Positions 9,143-18,877 of a stretch of 64,000 nucleotides of DNA are shown here, piece by piece. The first letter of the stretch is position 1; the number at the start of each line of letters is the position of its first letter. The stretch is from Methylobacter tundripaludum (GTDB taxonomy: Bacteria; Pseudomonadota; Gammaproteobacteria; Methylococcales; Methylomonadaceae): NCBI RefSeq assembly GCF_002934365.1, contig NZ_PTIY01000012.1, positions 61,978 through 125,977 on the forward strand. The letters run 5' to 3'. The notes under the pieces are model-generated. The model was not told the DNA's origin, did not search any database, and saw nothing but the letters and a program-made list of their open reading frames with translations. The position numbers were made by a program, and so were the translations under genes.

Positions 9143-10573
9143 ATGGATACCGGTCAATTTATACAACGAGACGAAACTTGCTGGGAAATTGAGCCTAAAG
9201 GCGCAATGCACGTTCCGGCGATTATTTATGCCGACGCGCAATTATTGCAGGAGATGGACCAGAAAGTTTACGAGCAGATCACCAATGTCGCGACCTTGCC
9301 GGGCATTGTTCAGGCCGCTTATGCGATGCCTGACGCGCACTGGGGTTACGGCTTTCCGATCGGCGGCGTCGCCGCTTTCGATCCCGATCAAGGCGGGATA
9401 GTGTCGGCAGGCGGCGTCGGTTTCGATATTTCCTGCGGTGTCCGCACTTTGCATACCGGCCTTAACATCGATCAGCTGCAGCCGCACAAACAGGCGCTGG
9501 CGGATGCGTTGTACCGCACGGTGCCGGCCGGTGTCGGCAGCCGGGGCAAGATACATCTGAACCATAAAACCATGCACGGCATGTTGACAGGCGGCGCGCG
9601 ATGGGCGCTTGACCAGGGGTTCGGCGAACAGCGGGATCTGGAGCGCATTGAGGAACACGGCTGCATGGCCGGCGCCGAACCGCACTATGTTTCCCCCAGG
9701 GCCAGGGAGCGGCAACAAGATGAAATGGGCACCCTGGGCTCCGGCAATCATTATCTGGAAGTGCAGCGGGTCGCGGAGATTTTCGACCCGGCTGTCGCCA
9801 AAACGTTCAGTTTACGGGTTGGTGATGTGGTGATCAGCATCCATTGCGGTTCCAGAGGCTTAGGGCACCAAATCGGCACCGAGTTCCTGAAAGACATGGC
9901 GATGGCGGCGGCCCAGTACCAAATCGCCTTGCCGGACCGCGAACTGGCCTGCGCGCCGCTGAATTCACCTTTAGGGAAACAATATCTGGGCGCGATGCGG
10001 GCCGCGATAAACTGCGCATTAGCTAACCGCCAGATTATCACCCACCTGACCCGGCAGGCCGTGGCGACGGTGTTCCCTGGCATCCACCTCGGTTTGCTGT
10101 ACGATGTCTCGCACAACACCTGCAAGCTGGAGCGGCACATGATTGACGGCCAAAAGAAATCGCTGTTCGTACACCGTAAGGGCGCAACCCGCGCTTTCGG
10201 CCCCGGCCATCCCGATTTGCCGGCTGCATTCAAAGAAGTCGGTCAACCGGTGTTGATCGGCGGCTCGATGGGTACCAGTTCTTATGTGTTGTGCGGCACC
10301 AAAGAAAGCGAACAGCGCGCATTCAGCTCGGCCTGTCACGGCGCGGGACGGGCGATGAGCCGCACGCAGGCCACCAAGCAATGGCAGGGCAGAACGCTGG
10401 TCGACCAACTGGCGGCCAAAGGCATTATTATCCGCAGCCCGTCGATGCGCGGCGTCGCCGAAGAAGCGCCCTTGGCTTACAAAGATGTCAGTGCGGTGGT
10501 GGATATTGCCGACCGGGCCGGCCTGGCCCGAAAAGTCGCCAGACTGGAGCCGGTGATTTGTATTAAAGGCTAA
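9143..10573 (+). CDS. rtcB: RNA-splicing/repair ligase RtcB
   Basis: RtcB joins 2',3'-cyclic phosphate or 3'-phosphate RNA ends to 5'-OH ends using GTP and Mn2+. The 476-residue protein has PDAHWGYGFPIGGVAAFD, the metal-binding Cys in GVGFDISCGVR, GTLGSGNHYLEV, ISIHCGSRGLGHQ and the guanylate-accepting His region ACHGAGRAMSR. GGAGAGAATCA precedes the ATG. In bacteria it is linked to RNA damage repair and sometimes to RtcR, a sigma-54 regulator; no rtcR or rtcA is seen here, and its partner in this operon is archease. Confidence 0.97.
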   Translation: MDTGQFIQRDETCWEIEPKGAMHVPAIIYADAQLLQEMDQKVYEQITNVATLPGIVQAAYAMPDAHWGYGFPIGGVAAFDPDQGGIVSAGGVGFDISCGVRTLHTGLNIDQLQPHKQALADALYRTVPAGVGSRGKIHLNHKTMHGMLTGGARWALDQGFGEQRDLERIEEHGCMAGAEPHYVSPRARERQQDEMGTLGSGNHYLEVQRVAEIFDPAVAKTFSLRVGDVVISIHCGSRGLGHQIGTEFLKDMAMAAAQYQIALPDRELACAPLNSPLGKQYLGAMRAAINCALANRQIITHLTRQAVATVFPGIHLGLLYDVSHNTCKLERHMIDGQKKSLFVHRKGATRAFGPGHPDLPAAFKEVGQPVLIGGSMGTSSYVLCGTKESEQRAFSSACHGAGRAMSRTQATKQWQGRTLVDQLAAKGIIIRSPSMRGVAEEAPLAYKDVSAVVDIADRAGLARKVARLEPVICIKG

Positions 10574-10610
10574 AGGCTAAAGGTGAAAGGTGAAAGGTGA
10601 AAGGTGAAAA
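10565..10610 (+). repeat. Heptamer tandem repeat at the end of rtcB
   Basis: Two AAAGGCT units are followed by four AAAGGTG units and a degenerate end, starting inside the last codons of rtcB. The unit resembles the arms of the hairpin at 2452. It may be slippage-prone. Confidence 0.75.
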
Positions 10611-10667
10611 GGGTGTCCCGCTAAAGTTTCTACGCTGTTGGTTATCCCGGCAGGACTGTATAGACCT

Positions 10668-11393
10668 ATGATTTTCATCGGCACCAGCGGCTGGAGCTAT
10701 CAGCACTGGCAAAACTGTTTTTACACCGGCGTCGCGCGAAAAGACTGGCTTAAATTCTATGCAGAACGCTTTTCCGCAGTGGAAGTGAACGGCACTTTTT
10801 ATCGCCTGCAAAGCCCCGCCACGTTTAAAAAATGGTTTGACGAAACCCCGGCAACATTCAAGTTCGCATTAAAAGCCAACCGCTATTTAACGCATAACAA
10901 GAAACTGCTCGACCCGGAAGCATCAATTCTGATCGAGAAAAATCATGCCGTAGCGCTGGGAGAAAAACTGGCCGTTGTTTTGTGGCAACTGCCCGGCCTG
11001 TTGAAAAAGGATCTGCTCCGGCTGCGAGGTTTTATCGACGCCTTGCAACAATGGCCCGAAGTGCGCCACAGCATAGAATTCCGGCACGTCTCCTGGTTTG
11101 ATGATGAAGTGGCAGCCAAGTTGGCCCAAGCGGAAATCGCCGTTTGTATGTCCGATGCCGAAACCTGGCCGATGTGGGATTGTGTCACCTCAAATCTGGT
11201 TTATATCCGCCTGCACGGGCATGCGCGAACTTACGCCTCTTCCTACAGCAACCCCGAACTGGCCTATTGGGCTGAGCGTATTACTGAGTGGTTAAATGAG
11301 GGTAGGGAAGTGCATGTTTATTTCGACAATGACGCCGAATGCGCCGCGCCTTTTAATGCCTTGGCCTTGCGGGCAATGCTGGAAGTTTTATAA
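10668..11393 (+). CDS. DUF72 family protein (YecE-like)
   Basis: This 241-residue protein belongs to the TIM-barrel-like DUF72 family of unknown biochemical function. Family marks are FIGTSGWSYQHW at the start, FYAERFSAVEVNGTFYRL, FALKANRYLTH, LPGLLKKD, SIEFRHVSWFD and the late YIRLHGHARTYASSY plus VYFDND. The ATG at 10668 is chosen because FIGTSGW is normally within five residues of the start; a TTG at 10638 is in frame. It follows rtcB after 94 bp with a heptamer array between, so operon membership is possible but not shown. Confidence 0.88.
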   Translation: MIFIGTSGWSYQHWQNCFYTGVARKDWLKFYAERFSAVEVNGTFYRLQSPATFKKWFDETPATFKFALKANRYLTHNKKLLDPEASILIEKNHAVALGEKLAVVLWQLPGLLKKDLLRLRGFIDALQQWPEVRHSIEFRHVSWFDDEVAAKLAQAEIAVCMSDAETWPMWDCVTSNLVYIRLHGHARTYASSYSNPELAYWAERITEWLNEGREVHVYFDNDAECAAPFNALALRAMLEVL

Positions 11394-11463
11394 AGGCGGA
11401 AGCTATAACTATCCAGACAAGTTTTATCGGTCATCCGTAGGGCGTGCTGCGCGCGCCTTATTT

Positions 11464-11961
11464 TCATCGGCAAAAAACCGCAGCAGGCAGCAATAAACGA
11501 TCCGGTTGACCCGAAAGTTCAATAAATCCGAAATGCCGATAGAACGCGGCGGCAGAATCATCCTTCGCATCAACGATGATACCAACCACAGCTAAAGTAT
11601 CTCTTGCCCGTCTTACCTTTTGGCAAGCATCGGCCAACAAGATTGAACCCAGCCCTTTGCCTTGAAAGGCTTGGTCGACGGCTAAACGCCCTATTAAAGC
11701 CACCGGCACAGGGTATCGCGGCAGTTTGTGCGCCAGTTTTTCGGGTAAATCCGAGCAATTGACACTGCCCGCACTTAACGTAAAAAAACCGGCCAAGCAA
11801 CCTAAATCATCCGCCGGCGAAGCGACAAAGACTCTTGCAAGATCGCGTTTTATATCCTGTGAAGCATAGCGGCGGATATAATCATCAAGTGCGGATTGTC
11901 CGCAACTAAACGATTTTGCATCAAACTTTCCATCGTGAGCCCGGATTATATAGCTCGTCAA
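11464..11961 (-). CDS. GNAT acetyltransferase toxin of a type II TA pair
   Basis: The 165-residue protein has a GNAT fold with the acetyl-CoA loop region VDQAFQGKGLGSILLADA (QGKGLG being the R/QxxGxG/A motif) and an end of the form AFYRHFGFIELSG. Proteins of this size beside a DUF1778 gene (TacT, AtaT, KacT) acetylate the amino group of charged tRNAs and stop translation. It overlaps the upstream antitoxin gene by four bases. The tRNA target cannot be read from sequence. Confidence 0.88.
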   Translation of the reverse strand: MTSYIIRAHDGKFDAKSFSCGQSALDDYIRRYASQDIKRDLARVFVASPADDLGCLAGFFTLSAGSVNCSDLPEKLAHKLPRYPVPVALIGRLAVDQAFQGKGLGSILLADACQKVRRARDTLAVVGIIVDAKDDSAAAFYRHFGFIELSGQPDRLLLPAAVFCR

Positions 11962-12239
11962 CGTTCAACCTGTTCACTATGGCGATCGAATGCACGGATT
12001 AAAGCGTCATTGGCTTGTGCGGGGTTGTCAAGGGCGGCAAGAAACGCTTCAAAATCTGCCGGATCTAAAGTGATCGATTCATGCGCCTGAATTACTTGTT
12101 CCGCTGAAGCCAAGGCATGAGAAAGTATAAATTCTGAAACGCTGACATGCGCGTAGGCAGCAGCCTTATTAAGCATTTGTCTGGCGTGATTATCGCATCG
12201 TATGTTGAGACGATTTTCTTTGACGGTTGTTGCGCTCAT
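11958..12239 (-). CDS. DUF1778 ribbon-helix-helix antitoxin
   Basis: This 93-residue protein has an N-terminal ribbon-helix-helix (ENRLNIRCDNHARQMLNKAAAYAHVSVSEFILSHAL) for DNA binding and a flexible, acidic C-terminal arm with DPADFEAFLAALDNP, the usual toxin-wrapping element of TacA/AtaR antitoxins. GGAG lies about eight bases before the ATG. It precedes and overlaps the GNAT toxin, and a small dyad lies 12 bp before the start codon, as expected for autoregulation. Confidence 0.9.
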   Translation of the reverse strand: MSATTVKENRLNIRCDNHARQMLNKAAAYAHVSVSEFILSHALASAEQVIQAHESITLDPADFEAFLAALDNPAQANDALIRAFDRHSEQVER

Positions 12240-12250
12240 TGGGAATCTCC

Positions 12251-12266
12251 TAAACCAATGGGTTTA
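12251..12266 (-). promoter_or_regulatory. Operator-like dyad of the TA operon
   Basis: TAAACC–AATG–GGTTTA is a perfect 6-bp dyad 12 bp upstream of the antitoxin ATG, partly against its ribosome binding site. Such short palindromes are usual binding sites of ribbon-helix-helix antitoxins. That it is the operator is inferred from position. Confidence 0.5.
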
Positions 12267-12556
12267 ATTGTGCGCCGTTTGTACAGACATTGCAATATCG
12301 GTATCAAGCAATCTCGACTATTTGCCGGAAAAAAAGTCCTGTGTGGAGTGCTATTTATGTTGGCGCCTCTATATTTCAATATGCGTAGGTTTCGGGTTTG
12401 CCCGCAACCGTTCCATCATCAAATACCGAAATGTTGGCATTCGATGAAACTCTGCACGCTACGGTATTTTTTGTGGCGATTGAAAAAATAGTACGCACAG
12501 CGTACCCTACAAAGCTTAAGTTTTCACAGGACACTCAAGCCTTACCGGAGGTATTT

Positions 12557-12889
12557 ATGCTCACGTTCCTTGCTCATCTGATTTTGTCGGCAGGCTTGTT
12601 GCTGCTGATGGCCAACCTCGTTCGCGGCGTTCAGGTGGAGGGCTGGGGAGCCGCGTTCATCGGCGCGCTTGTGCTCGGTTTCGTGAATGCGGTTGTGCGG
12701 CCGCTGATGGTTCTTCTGACGTTGCCGCTCACTGTGCTGACCTTTGGGCTCTTTCTTCTTGTGATCAACGCGCTGATGCTTTGCTTGGTTGCGGCAATCG
12801 TTCCGGGCATCCGCGTTCAGGGGTTTGGACCCGCATTGCTGGGAAGCCTGGTGCTCACGTTGCTCAATCTTGTCGTTGCGTTCCTCTAG
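12557..12889 (+). CDS. Four-helix membrane protein, phage holin IV (PF04020-like)
   Basis: This 110-residue protein consists of four membrane helices with short loops containing GVQVEGWGAAFIGALVLGFVNA and VRPLMVLLTLPLTVLTFGLFLLVINALML, the pattern of the PF04020 family ('mycobacterial four-TM phage holin', YvlD-like). Despite the family name, most members are chromosomal proteins of unknown function and no phage genes are nearby. The frame extends upstream to 12398, but GGAGGT at 12547 fixes the ATG at 12557. Confidence 0.85.
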   Translation: MLTFLAHLILSAGLLLLMANLVRGVQVEGWGAAFIGALVLGFVNAVVRPLMVLLTLPLTVLTFGLFLLVINALMLCLVAAIVPGIRVQGFGPALLGSLVLTLLNLVVAFL

Positions 12890-13044
12890 CGAGGTAAGCG
12901 TAGGTGGGACATCTTGCTGACATGAAAGAAGCTGAATTTTAAGCGCCTCTGTTTTCCATTGACTTATATGAATGGACTTGAGAAGCTGAACCTGTCTAAT
13001 AAAACCAAGTTCAAAAGATCGTCAGATTTTAAAAGGAGTTCGCC

Positions 13045-14370
13045 ATGCTTACACGACGTCGTTTTTTAGGTTATGGTGGTGCAGGGATCCTGGCCGTTTC
13101 CAGCGGCTGTAGACCGCAACATCTCGATTGGGTGGTAAATCAGGCGGAAGCATCCCCAGAGATAAACCTGTCGCTGGCAGACAAGGCAAAGCTCAAAACG
13201 CAGAAAAATCTTTTGCTGGGGTATCCGGTCAATATGAATACGCTGTCCGATGATTTTTTTGCTTGGCGGCGGCAACTGCTCGATGCCGGAATCAATACGT
13301 TTGCCTACAATAACGTCGGCAATCCGTTCAAAGACAGCGCTATCCCAAACAATACCCACGATTTTGAACAAGAACTGATCCTGAGATTCGGCAAGTTATA
13401 CGGATTTCCTCCGGGTAATACCTGGGGCTTTCTTTCACATAGCGGGACCGACAGCAACATGCACGGCATGTACATGGGGCGGACCCTGTTAAAAGGCCGT
13501 ACCGGCGTGTTGCCGAAAGCTTATTTCACCAAAGAAGCGCATTATTCGATACAGATTTTGCGGGACTTGCTGGGGCTTGAAACCGTTTTGATCGAAACGC
13601 TGCCGGATGGCGGCATGGACCCCAATGACCTGAAGCAGAAGCTGGCCGATAATCCATCTCATCCGGCTTTAGTCATAGCGACGATCGGGACCACTTTTAA
13701 AGGTGCTATCGATCAGGTTGACCGCATTCAGGAAGCGTTAAAAGGCTATACCAGTCACCTGCATCTGGATGCGGCATTATTTGGCGGCTACCTGCCGTTT
13801 ACCGCCCATGCCGGGGAAGTGTCATACCAATCCCAGAGCAACCCGGCTTTGGCCCGATATGATTCGATAGCCGTTTCCTGTCATAAATTTTTCGGTTTTC
13901 CATCGCCCGCCGGATTATTCATTACCACGAAAAGCCATTTCGACGAGTTTAATGAGCTTTTCAGTCAAATTCATAATCCCGAATATATCCATCATGTGCC
14001 GGGAACGATAACCTGCTCCAGGGATGCCGTAAAACCGGCGGAATTCTATTTCTTTTCAACGCCGTCGGCGATGGACAAACTGGCTGAAGACGCGCGGTCC
14101 ATGTTGCAGAACGCGGTTTACCTGATGGAACAGATGCAAAGCCATTTTTCCTACCTGCAACCCACACGCGTTAACGATCGATCCAATACTATCTTTTTTA
14201 GAAAGCCCAGCGACCGGATTGTGGAAAAATATTCACTGGCAACCATGCATTTGGACATTAATCATCAAAAACAGGAGTATGCGCATGTTGTGGTGATGCC
14301 GCATGCAGACCGGAAAGTGCTGACAGAATTTATGACCGACCTGGATAAAGATTCAATGCCATTGAGTTAA
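13045..14370 (+). CDS. PLP-dependent group II (histidine-decarboxylase-like) decarboxylase with export signal
   Basis: The 441-residue protein has the fold-type I features of histidine/aromatic amino-acid decarboxylases: GFLSHSGTDSNMHGMYMGR, KEAHYSIQILRDLLGL, the HLDAALFGGYLP segment with the PLP-pyridine Asp, and the Schiff-base Lys in SCHKFFGFPSPAG. The N-terminus LTRRRFLGYGGAGILAVSSGC is a twin-arginine signal ending in a lipobox-like Cys, which is unusual for an enzyme that needs PLP. AAGGAGTT precedes the ATG. Substrate is unknown; histidine is only the nearest family. It stands alone on + between the holin-like gene and hppA. Confidence 0.82.
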   Translation: MLTRRRFLGYGGAGILAVSSGCRPQHLDWVVNQAEASPEINLSLADKAKLKTQKNLLLGYPVNMNTLSDDFFAWRRQLLDAGINTFAYNNVGNPFKDSAIPNNTHDFEQELILRFGKLYGFPPGNTWGFLSHSGTDSNMHGMYMGRTLLKGRTGVLPKAYFTKEAHYSIQILRDLLGLETVLIETLPDGGMDPNDLKQKLADNPSHPALVIATIGTTFKGAIDQVDRIQEALKGYTSHLHLDAALFGGYLPFTAHAGEVSYQSQSNPALARYDSIAVSCHKFFGFPSPAGLFITTKSHFDEFNELFSQIHNPEYIHHVPGTITCSRDAVKPAEFYFFSTPSAMDKLAEDARSMLQNAVYLMEQMQSHFSYLQPTRVNDRSNTIFFRKPSDRIVEKYSLATMHLDINHQKQEYAHVVVMPHADRKVLTEFMTDLDKDSMPLS

Positions 14371-14381
14371 GCACAATGACT

Positions 14382-14407
14382 CCGTAGGAGCGGGCCGCGC
14401 CCGCGAT
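14382..14407. repeat. Short GC-rich dispersed palindrome
   Basis: GTAGGAGCGGGCCGCGCCCG contains a short palindrome (CGGGC/GCCCG) and is related to the copy at 51471–51496. It lies in the 113-bp gap before hppA. This type of GAGCGGGC–GCCCGC unit is common as an intergenic repeat in gammaproteobacteria. Confidence 0.55.
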
Positions 14408-14483
14408 ATTGAGGCAACCGGCATTTGCTGAGCATGGTGTGCTGGAACTGCTGGTTGCGTGAAATCATTAACCGGGAACCCTT

Positions 14484-16532
14484 ATGCTTGACAACACCTA
14501 TTCCGTTTTTTTGCCGGAGCATTGGCTTACGCTCTTCGCTCCCGGTGCAGCAATCTGTGCGATTTTGTACGGCTTTATTTCGATTAAGTGGATTAATGCC
14601 CAACCTGCCTGTACCGAACAAATGCAGGCGATTGCCGCCGCGATACAGGAGGGAGCCCAAGCCTACTTATCGAGACAATACAAGATCATCGCGCTGGTGG
14701 GCATTATTCTGTTCGCGATAATCGCATTCTCGTTAAACTGGGAAACCGCAGGCGGTTTCGTTATAGGATCAACGTTTTCAGCAATGGCCGGTTTTATCGG
14801 CATGCATGTTTCCGTGCGTGCAAATGCCCGTACTGCCCAGGCGGCGGCCTACACAGGTATCAACCGGGCCTTTTTGATCGCAATCAGGGGTGGGTCTATT
14901 ACCGGGATGCTGGTTGCCGGCCTGGGACTGTTGGCCGTTAGCGGCTACTACGAAATGTTGCTTGCAAGCGGCGTCCACGAACCCTTGCAAGCCATGATCG
15001 GGGTCGCTTTCGGGGCCTCTTTGATTGCTGTATTTGCCCGCCTCGGCGGCGGTATTTTTACCAAAGGCGCCGATGTCGGCGCCGACCTGGTCGGCAAGTT
15101 GGAGGCCGGAATTCCCGAAGACGATCCTCGCAATCCGGCCGTTATTGCCGACCAAGTCGGCGATAACGTCGGCGATTGCGCGGGCATGGGCGCGGATTTA
15201 TTCGAATCGTACACGGCTTCGATAATCGGAACCATGATATTGGCGGATATTCTGGTGACTGGAAGTAACAACATTCAGCTATACCCTCTCGTGTTAGTGG
15301 GCATTTCCATCCTGACGTCCATCGTCGGCATCTTCTGTATCAGGATAGGCATTAATGGAAACATCATCGCTGCGTTGTACAGTGGATTGATTGTGACGGC
15401 TGTTTTGACGGTCCTGATCTATTATCCCGTTACTCAATGGATGCTCGGAGAGACGCTGATTATCGGCGGCAAGACCGTGCCGTCGATAAACCTGTTTTAT
15501 TCGGCAATTACCGGTTTGGCTTTAATGGCCGCGTTGATGCCGGTGACCGTCTACTATACTTCCAGCGATTACGCTCCGGTCCGTTATATCGCAAAAGCAT
15601 CAACCACGGGTCACGGCACTAATGTGATCGCCGGACTCAGCGTATCGATGAAAGCAACGGCGGCGCCGATTATTCTGATATGCGCCAGCATGTGGTTATC
15701 CTATCAACTCGCCGGTTTGTTCGGAATTGCGATGGCATCCGTCGGCATGATGTCGTTGACGGGCCTGATAGTCGCCATGGATGCCTACGGACCGATTACC
15801 GACAATGCGGGCGGCATTGTTGAAATGGCAAAACTGCCTGAAGAAATACGCAAGATGACCGATGCCCTGGATGCCGTTGGCAATACCACGAAAGCCGTGA
15901 CCAAGGGATCTGACTTGGGTTGTGCAGGATTAGCGGCGTTGGTGCTGTTTTCTGACTATACCACTGAACTGGGAGGTCTGGTTTGCGATCTGGGCGATAT
16001 TAGGGTCATTCTCGGGTTGTTACTCGGCGCCCTGATCCCCTATTTATGTTCCGCACTGGCTATGGAAGCCGTCGGCAAAGCCGCCGGCGATATTGTGAAT
16101 GAAGTTCGCCGCCAATTTAAGGAAATTCCCGGCATTATGGATTACACGGCCAAGCCGGATTATTCCAGGGCCGTCGATATACTGACGATTTCAGCAATCA
16201 AAAAAATGCTGGTTCCGGCTTTGTTGCCGGTATGTATTCCGGTCATCGTCGGCTTTACCCTGGGCAAAGAAGCCTTGGGCGGCGTATTGATAGGTTCGAT
16301 TATCTCGGGCCTGTGCCTTGCCATTTCGATGAGTGTGGGCGGCGGGGCCTTTGATAATGCTAAAAAATTTATTGAAGCGGGGCATCATGGCGGGAAAGGT
16401 TCTCTTGCGCATAAAGCTTCGATTACCGGCGATACCGTGGGCGATCCCTACAAGGACACTGCCGGCCCTGCGGTCAATATTATTATGAAAATAGTCAACA
16501 TTATCGCCTTGTTGATTGCGCCGTTGTTGTGA
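14484..16532 (+). CDS. hppA: Membrane-bound proton-translocating pyrophosphatase
   Basis: This 682-residue, roughly 16-helix enzyme couples hydrolysis of PPi to H+ (possibly Na+) export across the inner membrane. The PPi-binding loop [22 protein letters not shown], the next acidic helix [17 protein letters not shown], and the late [15 protein letters not shown] motif are all intact. In the subclass-deciding position the sequence reads [10 protein letters not shown]; Lys there (Ala in K+-dependent enzymes) marks a K+-independent, proton-pumping type. It starts 113 bp after the decarboxylase. Such pumps recover energy from biosynthetic PPi and are frequent in methylotrophs. Confidence 0.95.
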   Translation: MLDNTYSVFLPEHWLTLFAPGAAICAILYGFISIKWINAQPACTEQMQAIAAAIQEGAQAYLSRQYKIIALVGIILFAIIAFSLNWETAGGFVIGSTFSAMAGFIGMHVSVRANARTAQAAAYTGINRAFLIAIRGGSITGMLVAGLGLLAVSGYYEMLLASGVHEPLQAMIGVAFGASLIAVFARLGGGIFTKGADVGADLVGKLEAGIPEDDPRNPAVIADQVGDNVGDCAGMGADLFESYTASIIGTMILADILVTGSNNIQLYPLVLVGISILTSIVGIFCIRIGINGNIIAALYSGLIVTAVLTVLIYYPVTQWMLGETLIIGGKTVPSINLFYSAITGLALMAALMPVTVYYTSSDYAPVRYIAKASTTGHGTNVIAGLSVSMKATAAPIILICASMWLSYQLAGLFGIAMASVGMMSLTGLIVAMDAYGPITDNAGGIVEMAKLPEEIRKMTDALDAVGNTTKAVTKGSDLGCAGLAALVLFSDYTTELGGLVCDLGDIRVILGLLLGALIPYLCSALAMEAVGKAAGDIVNEVRRQFKEIPGIMDYTAKPDYSRAVDILTISAIKKMLVPALLPVCIPVIVGFTLGKEALGGVLIGSIISGLCLAISMSVGGGAFDNAKKFIEAGHHGGKGSLAHKASITGDTVGDPYKDTAGPAVNIIMKIVNIIALLIAPLL

Positions 16533-16583
16533 GATATTCACTTTAAATAATTATTCGTCCATCGAAAGAAGAGGGCATTCGCC

Positions 16584-17552
16584 ATGAAACGTTTGTTGGC
16601 TATTTTAATCCTGTTGACCGCTGTTTCGGCGACCCAGGCTTCCTCTGCTATGGATCCGGGCGATTCCCCGGACACACCCTGGTCGGTCAACCCGAAGGTC
16701 AGGAACGATTTTAGCAGCCACACCTCCTACGAATTCGGCAACCCTTTCCCCCCTTATCAAGCCCCCCTGAGCCGTCTGGAGTTTCCTCTCGATTCGTGGT
16801 GGGCCGGCCTCGAGGCGAGGCGGAGCTTTTCGAGGGTTTCTGTCGGCATCGAAGCCATGCGGAATATCTCGGGTGCGGCCGACGGCCCGTTCAAGGATTC
16901 GGATTGGGATGATGACGCCAGGCCGGGGGTTAAGACGATTTATTCCGAATCGAACTTACGCCTCGATCCCAGCTACTCGGTTCGGGCCGACGTGGATCTG
17001 AAGATCTCGGATTGGGTCGGATTGCCCTCGGGATTCGATCTGCGTCCGGTAATTGGGGGGCGCTGGCAGCGTTTCTCATTTGTCAGCCATGACGGCCTCC
17101 AGGTTTATCCGTCGCCGGGAGACACCACGCCACCGATAGCGCTGCCCGGCGACGGGATACGCTTCGAGCAGACCTATTGGCAAACCTTTTTGGGGGTCAA
17201 GACAGCCTATGAATGGCGGAACCCGGTTTACGTTTCGAGGCTGGGGGTACGGATGCAGCTGGACTGGGCTTATGTGATAGGAGAAAACGAGGACCATCAC
17301 ATGCTCAGGGAGGGCCGACGCTTCACCTACGAAGAGACGAGGGGTAATGGCTGGCATGCTGCGTTGGGGCTGGACGTCGGCCTGACGCGGCAGCTCAGCG
17401 CGAATCTCGATCTGGACTACCTGAAGCTGGACACGTCCGGTTCCCATCGCTGGGTGAATACCGTGTTTGGCGAGGATGAGAGCTCCGGTTACGAGGTCAA
17501 TGTCTGGTCGCAGCAGTTCGGCATTACGATGGGCCTTAAGTACGCGTTTTAA
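16584..17552 (+). CDS. Predicted outer-membrane beta-barrel protein
   Basis: A signal peptide (MKRLLAILILLTAVSATQASS) is followed by about 300 residues with alternating aromatic/polar strands, for example FSRVSVGIEAMRNIS, YSVRADVDLKISDWV and WRNPVYVSRLGVRMQLDWAYV, and a C-terminal strand ending GLKYAF with the terminal Phe required for BAM assembly. The layout recalls omptin/Pom-like barrels, but I see no safe omptin catalytic set. AAGAAGAGGGC lies upstream. It follows hppA by 51 bp. Function is unknown. Confidence 0.7.
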   Translation: MKRLLAILILLTAVSATQASSAMDPGDSPDTPWSVNPKVRNDFSSHTSYEFGNPFPPYQAPLSRLEFPLDSWWAGLEARRSFSRVSVGIEAMRNISGAADGPFKDSDWDDDARPGVKTIYSESNLRLDPSYSVRADVDLKISDWVGLPSGFDLRPVIGGRWQRFSFVSHDGLQVYPSPGDTTPPIALPGDGIRFEQTYWQTFLGVKTAYEWRNPVYVSRLGVRMQLDWAYVIGENEDHHMLREGRRFTYEETRGNGWHAALGLDVGLTRQLSANLDLDYLKLDTSGSHRWVNTVFGEDESSGYEVNVWSQQFGITMGLKYAF

Positions 17553-17641
17553 GACAGTGAAATGCGATTATCAACGAGAGTCGCAAGGGTGCAATGGGCG
17601 TTAGCCGTATTGCACCGCATGGTGTGTTTCGGTCAATTCAA

Positions 17642-18658
17642 TCAAACAAAATCCGCATCAAGCACTATGCGGTAACGCGCTTTACCCGACGCCAGATGTT
17701 CGAGCGCGTCGTTCACTTTGCTCATCGGGAAATGTTCGACTTGCGGGACGATATGATGCCGCGCGGCAAACTCAAGCATCGTCGCTATGGCTGTGGGGCC
17801 GCCGGTCGGCGATCCCGATACGCTTTTTTGCCCGGAAATCAGGTCAAAGGCGGCAATCGGCATCGGTTCAAGAACCGCGCCTACGACATGCATGCGTCCG
17901 TTGGGTTTCAGGGTCTTCAATAGCGCAGGCCAGTCCAGCGGCGTATTGACGGTCACAATTAACAAATCCAGTGAGTTTGCGATTTTTTGCATGTCCCCGC
18001 TGTCGCGGCTCGACACGACGCGATGAGCGCCGAAGCCTTTGGCTTCGTCAGTCTTGGCGGGATTAGAGGTGAAAGCGGTTACTTCGCAGCCCCAGGCGTT
18101 GGCGAATTTAAGGCCCATATGACCCAGGCCGCCGATACCGACGACGCCGACATGGTCAGTCGGTTTGACGCCGAAGGTCAGCAGCGGCGAGAAGACGGTG
18201 ATACCGCCGCATAACAACGGGCCCGCTCCGGCAATATCGAGCGCGTCCGGCAGCGGGATTGCCCAGACCCAATGCGCTCTAACCTTGTCCGCAAAACCGC
18301 CATGATGCCCGACTATGGTCGGCGCGGCTTCTGCGCACAGGTTGTTGTTGCCGGTCATGCATTGATGGCAGTGCATGCAGCTGCCGGCATTCCAGCCCAC
18401 GCCGACGCGCTGGCCTATTTTTAGGCCTTTGACTTGTTCGCCGATGCCGACAATCTTACCGACGGCCTCATGGCCGGGAACGGTCGGATATTGCGATATT
18501 GCCCAGTCATTATTGATGATCGACAGATCGGAATGGCAAAGGCCGCAATATTCGACCGCAATTTCAACTTCTTCGGGACCCAGCGGCCCGTCATTGTATG
18601 AGAAAAGTTCGAGTTTTTGCTTGGGACCGTGCGTGGCCCATCCGCGAGTTTCAGTCAT
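17642..18658 (-). CDS. Zinc-dependent alcohol dehydrogenase, CAD/YahK type
   Basis: This 338-residue medium-chain dehydrogenase reduces or oxidises alcohols and aldehydes with NAD(P). Catalytic zinc ligands appear as CGLCHSD and GHEAVGKIVGIG; the structural-zinc loop has CMHCHQCMTGNNNLC; the cofactor-binding motif is VGVVGIGGLGHMGLKFA. The segment GWNAGSCMHCHQCM and the HHGGFADKV stretch match the cinnamyl-alcohol dehydrogenase/YahK branch, usually NADPH-linked. It stands alone, convergent with the barrel gene. The physiological substrate is not evident. Confidence 0.9.
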   Translation of the reverse strand: MTETRGWATHGPKQKLELFSYNDGPLGPEEVEIAVEYCGLCHSDLSIINNDWAISQYPTVPGHEAVGKIVGIGEQVKGLKIGQRVGVGWNAGSCMHCHQCMTGNNNLCAEAAPTIVGHHGGFADKVRAHWVWAIPLPDALDIAGAGPLLCGGITVFSPLLTFGVKPTDHVGVVGIGGLGHMGLKFANAWGCEVTAFTSNPAKTDEAKGFGAHRVVSSRDSGDMQKIANSLDLLIVTVNTPLDWPALLKTLKPNGRMHVVGAVLEPMPIAAFDLISGQKSVSGSPTGGPTAIATMLEFAARHHIVPQVEHFPMSKVNDALEHLASGKARYRIVLDADFV

Positions 18659-18877
18659 GACGATTTTCCTGTGCGGGTTGGTAGTAAAATCAATATACTC
18701 TGATTGGCGTATTTTGTTGCGCTTGCGCGGTTTTTAGAATAAAGCGCGCCGCTTTTTTACCGGAATCAAAGGTAATGGCGGCCGATATTTTGCCCCTTCC
18801 GGTCTCTTAGGTACATTTGAATATAAAATCGTTATCAACCTCTTTATCAGCGCGGTCACTACATCAGGAGTCTCGCC

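Noticed and set aside
12557..12889. Prophage remnant suggested by the holin family name
   Set aside because: No other phage gene nearby; the family is mostly chromosomal membrane proteins.
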